Origin: Bactrocera neohumeralis
Lineage: Eukaryota > Arthropoda > Insecta > Diptera > Tephritidae
Assembly (NCBI RefSeq): GCF_024586455.1
Contig: NC_065919.1
Coordinates: forward strand, 33,828,839-33,892,838
Reading direction: 5' to 3'
Length of the DNA stretch: 64,000 nucleotides
Position numbers and translations under genes: made by a program. Below are positions 34,250 through 45,725 of the stretch, piece after piece. The notes below the pieces were generated by a model, which did no database searches, had not been told where the DNA came from, and worked only from the letters and a program-made list of their open reading frames with translations. How positions within the stretch are numbered: position 1 is the first letter of the stretch; every line of letters begins with the position of its first letter.

Positions 34250-36600
34250 TAAGTACGGAATGCAACTCAAGTGGTGAACACAATGACTGCGACAGACTGC
34301 AGCAGCACGAGAGTGAACTGAAAACGTACATGTACATTTTGAGAAGCAACAACAACACAATGGCCGGCATGTACACAAAACAACGCAGTTGTCCATTTTG
34401 TATGTACACAATTTCGTTGTGGCCATACTAATTCCTTTCATTTCAATGAAATTTTAATATTTTGTTCAAAGAGAAATTTTTTATGCAAAAAATAAGTAAA
34501 TAGGTCAATATTTTTCCTATAAATTATCAATTGTTATTACAAATGATATAATATAGCTATTTTATGCTTTTATTTGTAAAATAACTTCAAGTTTGTTAGA
34601 GCTGTGAATAATTTTACATTTTACATATTAGTGGCATCACCACTCTACCTCATCTCTCTATCTTCCATTCTACTGTCAACTCTACTGTCGTCGTACTGTC
34701 GTTGGCAAATATAGGAGGATATTGAAGTTAGCGAGAACGACAACTGTCGGCCTGCAGTCGTGTAGTCGTACAGCTGTCAAAATAACTGTGTCCATAAGAA
34801 TGTGTTTATTTTAATATTTGACAGATGTCGTTTGCAGTCTGTCGCGCTCATTGTGTTCAGCGCTTCACAACCACAGAATTCTAGCTGAGAAATGTTAACA
34901 TTGCTTACAGCATTCTCACCTCAATTCTCACATACTCAACCAGAGAATATGAAGAGAAATAAAGATATGTATTTATGGCATATGGTGATAGCAGAGATAA
35001 AGAGATGTTTAACAAAGCTTTGACAGCTAATCGAGTTCAGTAGGTTTATCAATTAGAAACGAGCGATGGCCAGATTGAAATCTTACCAAAAAAATGTGTA
35101 AACGGAGTGATTTGTTGCATCGTTCAAGACCACTTATAAAAAATGTAAAACAATGAGAATTAAATAAATTTGTGAAATTTAAAGATATTTGATTAAACGT
35201 TTTGTAATTTGAAGCATCATAGTTTTATTTTCAAAGGAAAATGATTAAAAACATTTAATGACTGAGAGCTAACAAGCTTAAATCTTATTATTGGTTATTG
35301 AAGGGACAAAAGTCAGTTGTTATAATATTCTTTAAAAAGATTTAAATAGTTTCTCCATATAATAAATAACCACTATTTAGTAATTTTTATTCGTACTAAA
35401 TGTTGGGTGTTGGGTTGATTAATGCCCAAAAATTGTTATTTTGTTCAATCTGGCCATAATGGAAAATGTTATAAAAAACGCTAATTTTGAGGCGCCCTCA
35501 CAGTGGAATAAGTTTAACATCCCTTTATTCCTGGTGATAGCACGTATGCCCAATCAAGGAATATTGAAGAAAAAAAGAGTTCTTTGACATTCCATTTTTA
35601 ACAGCGAAAAATGTAAACAAATACAACTCTCATGATGATACTCCCAACCAGAGAATATTGAAGAAAAATAAGTTCTTTGAAATTCCATAGGAAATATGTT
35701 TCATTATGTAGAACTGTTATTTATTATTTTTATGTTAATTTCATCTTTTTTTATAATAAGTTATTATTAATAATTTCAATATATTGTGATATATATATTT
35801 AAATAATTGATTTACCTAACACCTTTATCATATTATAATGGTTTATGTTAGCTTTCAACCAGGGAATTCCTTTCATACGCAATGTACGAATGTAAGGAAT
35901 TTCGTTTTGCCGTCGGCATTTCTATACTCATTCTTCAATTTTTGCTTTCAACCAGGGAATCGCTTGGGAATCGCTTGTATGTGCAATGTATGCAAATACA
36001 TATGTATGTATGTATGCGTGTGCGTTTTGCCCTCATGTGCTGAACACAATGAGCGCGACAGACTGCAAACGACATCTGTCAAATATTAAAATACACACAT
36101 TCTTATGGACACAGTTATTTTGACAGCTGTACGACTACACGACTGCAGGCCGACAGTTGTCGTTCTCGCTAACTTCAATATATTTTTATATTTGCCAACG
36201 ACAGTAGAGAGATGAGGTAGAGTGGTGATGCCACTAATATGTAAAACATGAAATTATTCAAAGCTCTAACAAACCTGACGTTATTGATAATTTAACAATT
36301 GATAATTTAAAGCAAATAAATTTACATATTTACTTATTTTTTGCATAAAAAATTTAACTTTGAACAAAATATTAAAATTTCATTGAAGTGAAAGGTATTA
36401 GTATGGCCATAACGAAATTGTGTACATGCAAAATGGAGAGCTGTATTGTCTTGTGTACATGCCGGCCATTGTTATGTTGCTGCCTTCTCGCAAATGTGCA
36501 TGTAGAAGGATTCACAACGCCATTTTCAGTTCACTGTCGTGCTGCTGCAGTCTGTCGCGCTCATTGTGTTCACCACATCAGCAATTCCATATTGACATGT
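34250..36600. mobile_element. Element with ~0.55-0.65-kb inverted arms, loop invaded by M5
   Basis: 34250-34900 is the reverse complement of about 36045-36600, with landmarks ggtgaacacaatg, gcgacagactgcagc, atggccggcatgtacac, atgtacacaatttcgtt, agtggcatcaccactctacc and tgacagatgtcgtttgcag. Short frames inside are shadows of one another across the two arms. The central ~1.1 kb holds M5. No transposase. A one-arm relative is at 10300-10475. Confidence 0.75.
34993..35532. mobile_element. M-family MITE, copy M5, with perfect 9-bp target duplication
   Basis: AGAGATAAAGAGATGTTTAA to AACATCCCTTTATTCCT, flanked by GGTGATAGC at 34984-34992 and 35533-35541. 540 bp, no ORF. This copy defines the true ends and the 9-bp duplication of the family. 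Confidence 0.85.
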
Positions 36601-37002
36601 AAAAATAATTATGATATGAGTATAATTTTGTATGAATGCATGCATAGTAATATTTATAGTCAATTTGGACTTGCATTTTTAATAATTTTATTTGATTTTT
36701 ACATAATATACTATACTAATAAATATTTTTGTATTATGTTTCTTAATAGAAATTAAAATTTTCACAACAATATTTACAAATGTATATACATACATCTATC
36801 ATATTAATCTTATGGCTCTACACATGCTCATATGAATGTACATATACGCATGTGCGCGTTCAGAAATTCAAATCATGATTTTATCACTTATCAATCTATT
36901 ACATGTGCGCGCATTGATCTGCATGTTCATACATTCATATATACTTATATGTATATATATTTGTAAACATTGCACAATAAATAATGCACAAGCATACAAA
37001 CA
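36601..37002. other. Stretch without recognised genes
   Basis: AT-rich with cata/tgta microsatellite. Nothing recognised. Confidence 0.6.
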
Positions 37003-39945
37003 ATGATGAGGTGTCTTCAGTTAAATCTAAACCATTGTTCGGCGGCCCAAGCACTGTTGACGAAAACCGCCTTGGACCTTAACACAGACGTACTATTACT
37101 TAGTGAACCATATAAGACCCCAAACAACGATAATAACTGGGTCGAGGACAAAGACTCGAAATCTGCGATATGGAGCTTTAACAATATTCCTTTTGAAAAT
37201 ACTCAGACTATTAAAGAAAAAGGCTTCGCGTACGCAAAGATAAAGGGCATACATTTTTATAGTTGCTACGCCGCTCCTAGCCTATCCCTTTTTGAATTCC
37301 TTTAGGCTCACGTCGCGCGCAAGAGGAAAGACACCACTAGTCATTGCTGGCGACTTTAATGCATGGGCGGTTGAATGGGGGAGTATGATCACAAACGCGA
37401 GGGGCACAGCTCTACTATCATCACTTGCAAACCTTAATCTTGTACTCCTTAACAGCGGACACAAGCCAACTTTTATCAAAGGAAGAGCGTCATCGTATAT
37501 TGACCTCACCTTCGTAAGCTCGTCGATTGCAGCTCAAACCACATGGAGAGTTTCGGACGTGTATATACATAGGGATCACCAAGCTATAATTTTTGATCTC
37601 AGTATACAGAATAAGCAAAACACTGGTATTTTCGCACCCAAAAGCCTAATAAGACGCTGGAAAACAAAAGTCTGTGAAACAGAAATGCTCGAATACGCCA
37701 TTAGCCAAGTAAACGAGGATTTACAAGGGAACGCTCGGAACCAGATACAACACATAACAAAATCACTAGTAACGGTAGCCGATGTCATGATGCCACGAAG
37801 AAAAGACGGTGGATACAAAGCCCCACTATACTGGTGGTCCGAAGAAATCGCTCAATTGAGAGCTGAATGTCTCAAGCTTCGACGTAGACAACAACGTGCT
37901 AGAGGAAGAGAGGATTTCGCGGAACTTCTAATAAACTTCCGGAAAAAAAGGAAAGAACTCCATAAGCCATAGCCAAAAGCAAAATAAACATCTTTAACCA
38001 ACTTATCTCAGAGGTAGATAACGACCCTTGGGGAAAAGCCTACCGAATCGTGATGAAGAAAATAGGTAGAAGCCCACCTATATCTCCCGCAATCCTACGT
38101 AAGATAGTCAGTAGTTTATTCCCAAGATGCGAACCCATGCATGTGCCAATTCTTCAAACTAACCCGGACGAAATCGCGGAAGTGTTCCACGAAGAAATAC
38201 AACATGCGGTGAAAAGAATCAAGGTAGGCAAAGCACCCGGCCTGGACGGAATACCCAATTTCGTAACTAAGCGCATCATCCAGAGAAAGCCAACATTGTT
38301 CCAAAACGCATACACAAGCTGCTTGAAGGAAGGGATCTTCCCCAAATGTTGGAAGCGCCAACGCCTCGTTCTTCTCCATAAAGGTGATAAACCTCCAGAA
38401 GAACCCTCGTCATATCGGCCTTTATGCATGCTTGATACGGCTGGAAAAGTTTTTGAGACAAATATTTGCAAGCGACTCGAAAAATATACGGAAGGAGACG
38501 CTGGGTTGAATCCAATGCAATTCGGTTTCAGGAAAGGACGAAGCACAGTGGATGCGATAAATGCGGTTACCAGAATAGCGGTAGATGGCGCTGGGTTGAC
38601 AAAAAATACTGCGTTGTGATTACCCTGGATATCAAAAATGCCTTCAATTCAGCGAACTGGACCCTAATCATTAGAGCTCTGATAGAGTTAAAGGTTCCGG
38701 ACTACCTTATCCGAGTTGTGGCAAGCTACTTTGACAGCAGAGTATTAGTATACGAAACAGAATGTGGACCTGAAACATATAAAGTCACAGGAGGTGTTCC
38801 GCCAGGGTCAGTTCTCGGTCCTGTACTCTGGAACGTGATGTATAATGGGGTTCTGAGAGTCGCGATGCCAGATGCGGTAAACATAGTAGGTTATGCGGAC
38901 GACATTGCGGTCGTAGTACTAGCGAAAACTCTGAACGAGGCGAAGAACAAGTGCAGTGAAAGCATCAGCAATGTTAAAAGATGGCTCGAGACCGCTGGCT
39001 TACAACTAGCTGCTCACAAAACGGAGGTTGTTTTGATGAGTAGTCGAAAAAAGGTGGAAACAATTGAGATATGTATTGATGGGCACACAATAAACTCAAG
39101 TCCACATCTAAAATATCTTGGAGTAATCCTGGATCATAGGCTTTCATTTAAGCAGCACCTAATGGCCACACACACCAAAGCGGCGAGATCCGTGTCGGCA
39201 ATAGTGAGAAAAATGCCCAATATGCGAGGCCCCAGACAACTTGTCAGAAAGCTGCTGACAAGCGTCAGTAGCTCCATACTTCTGTACGCGGCGCCAATTT
39301 GGATATCTGTTATTAAACATAGCTCATATATGAGAGGAGTTGCCTCGGTTCACAGGCTGGCTTCATTGAGAACTTGCTGTGCATTCAGAACAGTGTCGGA
39401 TGATGCAATCCATGTTATATCGGGAAGACTCCCAATAGACATAGCAGCAGAACGTTGCTCATCAGTCCGCGATATGAGGGCTAACATGTCACCTAGCCAA
39501 TGTAAACAAGAACTGGCAAAAATCAACGAAAAATGCCTCCGAAAATGGCAGGAGAGATGGAATACCTCAACGAAAGGAAGGTGGAAGGTGGACCTCTCTG
39601 ATACCCAATATTAGAGAATGGGTTACACGGGATCATGGGGAGGTGAACTACTACCTCACGCAGTTTCTATCTGATCACGGCTGCTTTAGAAACTATTTGT
39701 ACAAATTCAAGCATGTGTAATCTCCTCTCTTCATGCACTGCAAAAATTATGTAGAAACGGCAGATCACGTACTGGTGGAATTTGTCCGCTTCCAAAAGGA
39801 AAGGCAAATACTTTCCGATAAAATAGGAAAACCCTTACCCATACGTTCAAGGGACGTAGTAAATTTTATGCTTAACTTCCCACCTAGCATGGGATATGGT
39901 ATGTGGGATAATAGCATATATTATGCAAAGGCTGCGAGAAGATGA
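37003..39945 (+). pseudogene. R1-type LINE ORF2: endonuclease, reverse transcriptase, Cys/His tail
   Basis: Endonuclease: QLNLNHC, LLLSEPY, then a frameshift near 37295, VIAGDFNAWAVEWGS, SYIDLTFVSS and HRDHQAIIFDL, so its catalytic residues are present. Linker YWWSEEIAQLRAEC. RT: VGKAPGLDGIPN, EEPSSYRPLCMLDTAGKVFE, MQFGFRKGRSTVDAI, GVPPGSVLGPVLWNV and GYADD (38888-38902). C-terminal: CMHCKNY..ADHVLVEF region to 39945. Frame breaks lie near 37295, 37967, 38590 and 39595. The product would have nicked target DNA and reverse-transcribed element RNA. Confidence 0.85.
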
Positions 39946-40165
39946 AATCGCTGTAAGACCGAGAGTGCAGTCCCGAGAAGCTGCAAACGAATGACAAATT
40001 AAGAAATTAAATATAAAAGAGCTGTTACATACTTTAACAATACCTGCCCTGCGAAGGAAAGCCCTACAGGTAGTTCCGCAGGGAAACACAGGTCTGTAGG
40101 CAAGGGGGTGCTTTAGCACGTATGCGCTGTATGCGAATCGGGCATAATTGTTGGTACGGGCCAAC
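37003..40165 (+). mobile_element. R1-type LINE, copy 2, ORF2 only
   Basis: Same family as 22945-27131. It starts within a few bases of the ORF2 ATG (MMRCLQLNLNHCSAAQALL) and runs to a 3' UTR with ggtagttccgcagggaaacac and ggtctgtaggcaagg. No ORF1. Apart from about four frameshifts and a stop near 39719 the coding text is well kept, so it is younger than copy 1. Confidence 0.85.
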
Positions 40166-40169
40166 AATA

Positions 40170-40470
40170 TCTTTTGAAGATTTACACCCACCTTTGGCGT
40201 ATCCATAAAAAAAAAGCACACAAACACAAAATATTTTGCCGTGGCTCGCAACATACATATTTACATATTTTTGGCGAAGCTGTTACAGCGGCAAGGGAAG
40301 TGGTGAGAAGTGGCGTTCCTTCGTTTGTGTTTTTCTGCAAAGCTCGGATTTTCTACTAACAACACAATGTTTTGACGCTTTGTCGTCGCGTCAGTGCTTC
40401 GACAGACTGACTCTTTAACAAAACGGGAGATTCGGCCATTGGTTCTCCGTGACAACGGAGACGCGAGAAA
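40170..40470. repeat. Dispersed repeat related to 31126-31345
   Basis: gcgaagctgttacagcggcaagg, gctcggattttctac and aacacaatgttt appear in reverse orientation at 31190-31320 (gtagaaaatccgagc). No coding support. Confidence 0.55.
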
Positions 40471-40945
40471 TGAAATAAGGTTGAATTAAAAAACAAGCTT
40501 AAGCTGTTACTTCTTCCTTTATTCAAGTGAATCTTAAGACTAATTTTAGAATAGTTTCGGTCTTAAAATGAAACCTTCAATATTGATCAAAATAAGCAAT
40601 TGTAAACTAAATCATATCTATAATCTTTTAATACTTTTCCAAGTATTAAATTCGGTGCATTGGCATTTATGTGGCTTAAGTACCTTTTTTAAGTGGACGT
40701 ACAAATATTCCTACGTAATTGGATATTACTTTGACTTTTGCTTATGAAAGTAAAAATAATAACGCTTCATGTAGTATTCATATATTTAAGTTCGATGACA
40801 TGAAATTTAAGCCACAAGGTTTAAATAAAAATTGTTTACATTGGAAGTATCGTTGTTTAATTTTTATGAAGCACCGACACTTGCATTTTCGTTATACATA
40901 TTTATGTGAGTGTCAATTTAAATCAAACCAACAAATAAATAAATG
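40471..40945 (-). repeat. Probable 3' LTR region of the gypsy-type element
   Basis: Lies directly downstream (minus strand) of the env reading frame. Contains a polyadenylation-type AATAAA (reverse complement of tttatt near 40519-40524). The matching 5' LTR was not found in the window, so the borders are guesses. Confidence 0.4.
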
Positions 40946-40947
40946 TT

Positions 40948-41586
40948 TTACACAGTAATGTTGTTGGGTTGATTTAAATATTTTCTTATGATTTCGTCTA
41001 CGTTGGAGTTTTCATTACATATTGTTGTTTGTGGAACTATATATGTAACTCCTCTACCCCTAGACGAAGGATTCTCCTGAATTCTTTTTTTATTTCTTTT
41101 ACAATGATTGCACATTAATTTTATTACAAAGAATATTACTATTAATATTACCACTGTTGGTACACTGTGTGTTACAACTTTATTGTTGTATTTTATTTCT
41201 TCTATTTTTTTTAGATTATGTATAGACGTTAATTTTAATTCTTCTAAAGTTAGAGTGACATTAAAAGTAATATTGTTGGATTGTGATAATATAATTTTGT
41301 CAATAAACATTTTGTAATTATTTGAAAATTTCTGGTTTGCTAATTCTATTGAACAGTTTTTGTATTTTATTACATAATTTCCACTTAATTGTAATGTTTC
41401 CGAGCCACAATTATTTTGAATTAAATAATTTTTTGCATTTTTTACAATTATCATTTTGTCATTAATATTAATTATTTCTGAGTTAACATTTGTAATTAAT
41501 TCACATGTCTTGTCTATTGCACAGTGTTTTGCGATCAGAGAACTTTCCTCACTTGCGTGAACTTCTACACATGACTTCATCCGCAA
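40948..41586 (-). pseudogene. Gypsy/errantivirus-type envelope-like ORF, C-terminal half
   Basis: 212-codon open frame. Cys-containing ectodomain, many Asn-X-Ser/Thr sites, then a single membrane span (TVVILIVIFFVIKLMC) and a short basic tail (KRNKKR). This is the layout of the transmembrane part of insect gypsy envelope-like proteins. The N-terminal part is missing and the frame simply opens at 41586. The upstream integrase and RNase H regions are absent between here and the pol pieces at 47764 and beyond. Not functional as it stands. Confidence 0.65.
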
Positions 41587-41793
41587 GCAACTATATATAT
41601 ATATTTTCGTGATCTGGAGAACGTCACTTTTCCAGTGATACCCATTTTATTCCCGAAATCCGGGGATGCTATTCTAAATCCCAGCCTTTAATCTTTCCAC
41701 ATCACTATATCCAGTGTGAATATTCGGTTTAGATATGTGGTATTGTATTCCCTCTATTTTTAAAAAATCGGGGAAACTTTAGTATACCTTCCC
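41587..41793. other. Spacer between env remnant and palindrome
   Basis: No ORF. It contains aaactttagtatacc, similar to aaacttgtatacc just beyond the other end of the palindrome (47819), which may reflect the rearrangement that placed the palindrome here. Confidence 0.45.
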
Positions 41794-43763
41794 ACGATTT
41801 CAGGGTTAAAAGTGGTATGGTTGGATAGAGCTGATGCTCCAGATTAAGAATATACATACATATATAATTATTGCCGCCGCAAACTTATAGTTTTCGAGAT
41901 ATATGCATTTAAAGTTGATAATTTTGCAAATTTTATCTTGCAATTTTTCGATTTTTAGTAATTACATATTTATTTTATATTATGCCTGTTTATGCACATA
42001 CATTTCACTACATTGTTTCTACATATTTATTTCAAGTAATTATTTAGTTATTGGCTTACAATAAGCATTTTATATTTTACAAAAATTTCATTACATGCAC
42101 AATAACAAAAGTATTCCGTATTGACAGATAATAAGTGTTGCCATAATTACACATTTATCAAACGAATAAAAATGAATAAAAAATAGGATTGTAACCCAAA
42201 TACATAAATCATTGCCCCTTTTCTTAATATATCATGATTTTTGATCGGGCAGACCGCCGACGCCTAAAAGGAGTTTTACTCAAAAAGAACCTGACACACC
42301 CCGGTGTTGGATCGGCCAGGGTTATTTTTTTGGAGCGCGGCCGAAGGCCGCCAATGCAGAAAGAAGTGGGACGCGAATGGACTAATGTTTACCCTGGTGT
42401 GGGTTCGGCCAGGTTTTTTTTAAGCACGGCCGAAGGCTGCCAATGCACAAAGGAAATCTAAAAGTTATGTTAAATAGGATACTCTTTAAACTACATCCAA
42501 TTTTATAACGGATATTGTTACAACTAAACAAGGTACCGTTCTTTTTGTTGTCCGTTTTGTCATTATTTCTTGACATTTATCAATTTCGCGTTTCCCGTTT
42601 TTAAACTCTATTTTCTATAACGGGTATTGTTACAACTAAACAATGTACCGTTTCTTTTTTCCCGTTTTGTGATATTTTCCATATTTATTTCATTTGAATT
42701 CCGCGTTTATGCCGGTATTCAGGATACAAATTTAAAGTATATAAAATTTATAATCTATATATTATTCTAAGACAAGGCGCTTATTTCCAGAGATCTAAAA
42801 AACGTACAGAGACAAACAATACATCAAATTAAAGTGTGCGGTCTGAAACTTTGCACAAATTTTACAGATTTTAAATTTATTGAACCACTTTTGATATATT
42901 TGCGTTTAAAGTTCTTCAATTTTTACATTAAGCTAATATAAGCAGCGCTTCTACAGAAAAGAGCATATATGTAAGAGAATGAATAATTAAAAATGTTTCT
43001 GTCATTTGCTTACACACATACCCACATACGCGAAGGCGCAAGTGCGAAATCTAACAACAACAATGTTGTCTGCTCGGTAGCAAAATGACAATAAGCATAG
43101 ATAACTTGATACGAGACTCTTTGGTTCGAGAGAGAGCTGACAAAACTCGCATTTTTTATAACATTTGCCAATGATGCCACTGCTGAAAAATATCAACTTG
43201 GGTTTTTAATAAATTATGCAAAACACTAAATTAAACACTTTGAAAATGCATACATACATATATATGTAAATGCTAAAATGCAAAATCAATAATTAATTTA
43301 CATAAACATTTATTTTGCCAAAATATGTTCGCACAGTTTCATTTCACACTAATTTCGTCAAGTAATTATAGCGCTGCTTTTCTGGCATCCCGCCTTTTTC
43401 ACTAACTGCTGGTTGACGGCACCCTGATTGTGTTTTGTTGCCTGCTCAGAAAACAGATCAGCTGCAAGCGAGAGAGCAAGAAAAGAGATTCTAATCAAGT
43501 TATCTATGACAATAAGAGAATGACGAATATTACAAATTACAAATGTTTGCTTTGGCATGTGCACTGGTACAAACATACATATGCATGCGCTAAGGCGCTA
43601 TCTACGATTTGACATGCGGTCTCTTCTATGTTGCACGAATATGTATGTACGAGCTAAGGAACACCGCGCTTTGACATGCGCACTCTACTTTGTTTTATAT
43701 TCACACATACATACTTACAAACATATGTATGTGTATACATATGTATGGGCGAAGACGCAAGTG

Positions 43764-44051
43764 CAAAATCTAACAGAAATATTGTTGTCGGCGTTATTTT
43801 GATTAGAAGTGTTATTGCGTTAGGTAAGCTTCGAGTCAGTTCAGTTTTCTTCCAAAAGTCAAGGCGGCTATTGTTGCTAGGTGAATGTTATAGATAAAAA
43901 GGAATTTTTAATTGTTAATGTAAAATCTAACAGAAATATTGTTGTCGGCGTTATTTTGATTAGAAGTCTTATTGCGTTAGGTAAGCTTTGAGTCAGTTCA
44001 GTTTTCTTCCAAAAGTCAAGGCGGCTATTGTTGCTAGGTTAATTGTTAATG
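43764..44051 (+). repeat. Tandem duplication (157-bp period) upstream of the Helitron ORF
   Basis: aaatctaacagaaatattgt begins at 43766 and again at 43923. Both units share gcgttattttgattagaagt, gcgttaggtaagctt and gtcagttcagttttcttcc. A third, partial start of the unit is near 43036. The TCAGTT words resemble arthropod initiators, so this may be a duplicated promoter. Confidence 0.7.
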
Positions 44052-44105
44052 TATGTATGTATATGAATTGACCTGTTTTATTAGAGCCGTAGTCATGCAG
44101 GATCT

Positions 44106-44709
44106 ATGGCAAGTTATTTCAAAGCTGCCCTAAACTCCGTAGTTCTTCCGGAGTATAGTTCGCTTGGGGGTTTGACTAATATATGTTTACACTGTAAAGC
44201 AAAACATTTCGGAAGTGAAAAGGTACCTGTACTTTTCATTGTTTTATATTCGTAATATATGTATATACATACTTATTGTCTTAATATTTGGTTGAAATTG
44301 TTACTAGGTAAGAAATGGCTTTACGACATGTTGTCATGGCGGAAAAGTTAAACTTCAAGAATTACGTGTACCTGAGTTTTTGAAAGCTGTGTTAGAAAAT
44401 GATTTGAGCTCTTGGCGGGGACACTATTTGGAGAATATTCGGCAGCTAAATAGTTCGTTTGCTTTTGCATCATTCGAAGCGAAAATTGCGGAGCCTACAG
44501 GGCGCGGACCATATTGCTTCCGAATACATGGATCAATATATCATAGGGTAGGTAGATTGCATGCAGATCATCCTTCAGAATCCTCCTACGCCCTGCTGTT
44601 TATTCTTGACACGGATCAAGCAACTGATATAAGGGCACAACATAATTCAAACTGCGATAGGTATTTGCTGAGAGAAATCCACGAAATGTTTTCAAATATT
44701 AACCCCTAG
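44106..44709 (+). pseudogene. Helitron replication protein, N-terminal region (two exons)
   Basis: Exon 44106-44222 (MASYFKAALNSVVLPEYSSL ... CLHCKAKHFGSEK), an 85-bp intron with GT..AG borders (44223-44307), then exon 44308-44709. The second exon carries VRNGFTTCCHGGKVKLQELR, SSFAFASFEAKIAEPTGRGP, YCFRIHGSIYHRVGRLH and YLLREIHEMFSNINP, stopping at TAG (44707-44709). The Cys/His knuckle and FRIHG..YHR blocks are the conserved region preceding the HUH Rep domain of animal Helitrons. After the stop the same frame continues TNEYKHMAQVEREEE, so the TAG is a mutation and a large deletion follows. Confidence 0.85.
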
Positions 44710-44713
44710 ACAA

Positions 44714-45576
44714 ATGAGTATAAGCATATGGCGCAGGTTGAACGCGAAGAGGAACAGAGGGCCAGAGAAGAAAATCGCAATGCTCGCCGAATTAGCATGC
44801 TACTTTCGCTTAGATCGATTATTACGTGATATTCACCAAAATGAAATACCTTTTGGTGGAAAGGTTATTTTATTAGGTGGTGATTTCAGGAAAGTTCTTC
44901 CTGTGGTGCCCAATAGCTCACGCGCCGCTATAGTTGGTAATTGTTTGAAACGGTGCTCACTTTGTAAATTTTTTAGGTGTCTCAAACTCTCAACGAATAT
45001 GCGTTCTAAAGAATTCTTATGCCCGGTGAAGAAAGGGTATATTATAGCGTGGATACTGTCGTTTCTGAAGATCCGCAAGAGCATGTCGGATTCCCTACAG
45101 AATTTCTAAACTCCCTTAATTTCAGTGGAGTAGCGCCTCATGAGTTAAGGCTTAAGGTTGGAACAGTTGTGATGTTAATCCGCAATCTTAATACATATGA
45201 AGGGTTGGTCAATGGGACTCGCTTGATAGTAAAAGCACTACATTGTAATTGTTTAGAGGTCGAAATTTTAACCGGTGAATCACAAGGGAAACAAATTGTA
45301 TTGCCCCGTATAAATTTACAGCCCAGCGAATCAACACTTCCTTTTATTTTAAAGCGTCGCCAATTTCCAATAATTGTAGCATTCGCAATAACAATAAACA
45401 AATCTCAAGGGCAGACTCTAGCAAGAGTTGGTGTTTTCCTCAAGGAGGATTGTTTTACGCATGGCCAGCTGTATGTCGCATTGAGTCGAGTACGATCTTC
45501 TCAAGGTATCAAAGTTAAGACTTACGACCAAAATAAAACCACTACGAATGTAGTTTTCCATGAAGTACTTGAATAA
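44714..45576 (+). pseudogene. Helitron Pif1-type helicase, C-terminal pieces
   Basis: The first frame (about 44810-45010) has LLRDIHQNEIPFGGKVILLG GDF (helicase motif III region) and LKLSTNMRSKE. After a deletion and frame change, 45019-45576 reads MPGEERVYYSVDTVV, YPTEFLNSL-type text, HELRLKVGTVVMLIRNLN, NGTRLIV, the motif V/VI block TINKSQGQTLARVGVFL and HGQLYVALSRVRSSQGIKV. It is a 5'-to-3' helicase that would unwind DNA for rolling-circle transposition. The ATP-binding Walker A and B motifs are missing, so it is dead. Confidence 0.85.
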
Positions 45577-45629
45577 ATTGAGTTTTTATAAGAAATTTTT
45601 TTTTACTTTTTTCATTTTATATAACGGAG

Positions 45630-45657
45630 TCCCCCGATTATCGGGGGTTATTACTAG
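45630..45657 (+). promoter_or_regulatory. Helitron 3' hairpin and CTAG terminus
   Basis: The stem CCCCCGAT/ATCGGGGG with a short loop at 45631-45647 is followed by ttattactag. This is the standard Helitron 3' termination signal and ends in CTRR. Confidence 0.9.
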
Positions 45658-45725
45658 TATATATAAATACATCATTGTTAAAAGTTAAGGTGTATTTTAA
45701 TTACAATAAATACGAATTTAATGTA

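Larger units (their letters stand above)
42754..45657 (+). mobile_element. Helitron, 2904 bp deletion derivative, canonical ends
   Basis: 5' end TCTATATATTATTCTAAG, 3' end ...ATTACTAG, inserted between A (42753) and T (45658). Joining the flanks gives tttataa|tatatataaatac, which is exactly the sequence in the undisturbed right arm, so the borders are firm. A stem (CCCCCGA-tta-TCGGGGG) lies 9 bp before the CTAG. Inside are a Rep/helicase-like N-terminal region and pieces of a Pif1-type helicase. The HUH nuclease and the helicase Walker motifs are deleted. Confidence 0.9.

Noticed and set aside
34019..34441. 140-codon Cys-rich ORF on the minus strand and the mirrored one at 36388-36756
   Set aside because: They are the same sequence read in the two arms of an inverted repeat and look like chance frames over repeated words, without any family resemblance.
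40948..41586. Functional viral envelope gene
   Set aside because: Only the C-terminal half is present, the rest of the element is broken and rearranged, and no intact gag-pol accompanies it.
44714..45576. Host PIF1 DNA helicase gene
   Set aside because: The helicase text is preceded in the same orientation by the Helitron Rep-type N-terminal region and lies inside borders with TC..CTAG ends, so it belongs to the transposon and is deleted.
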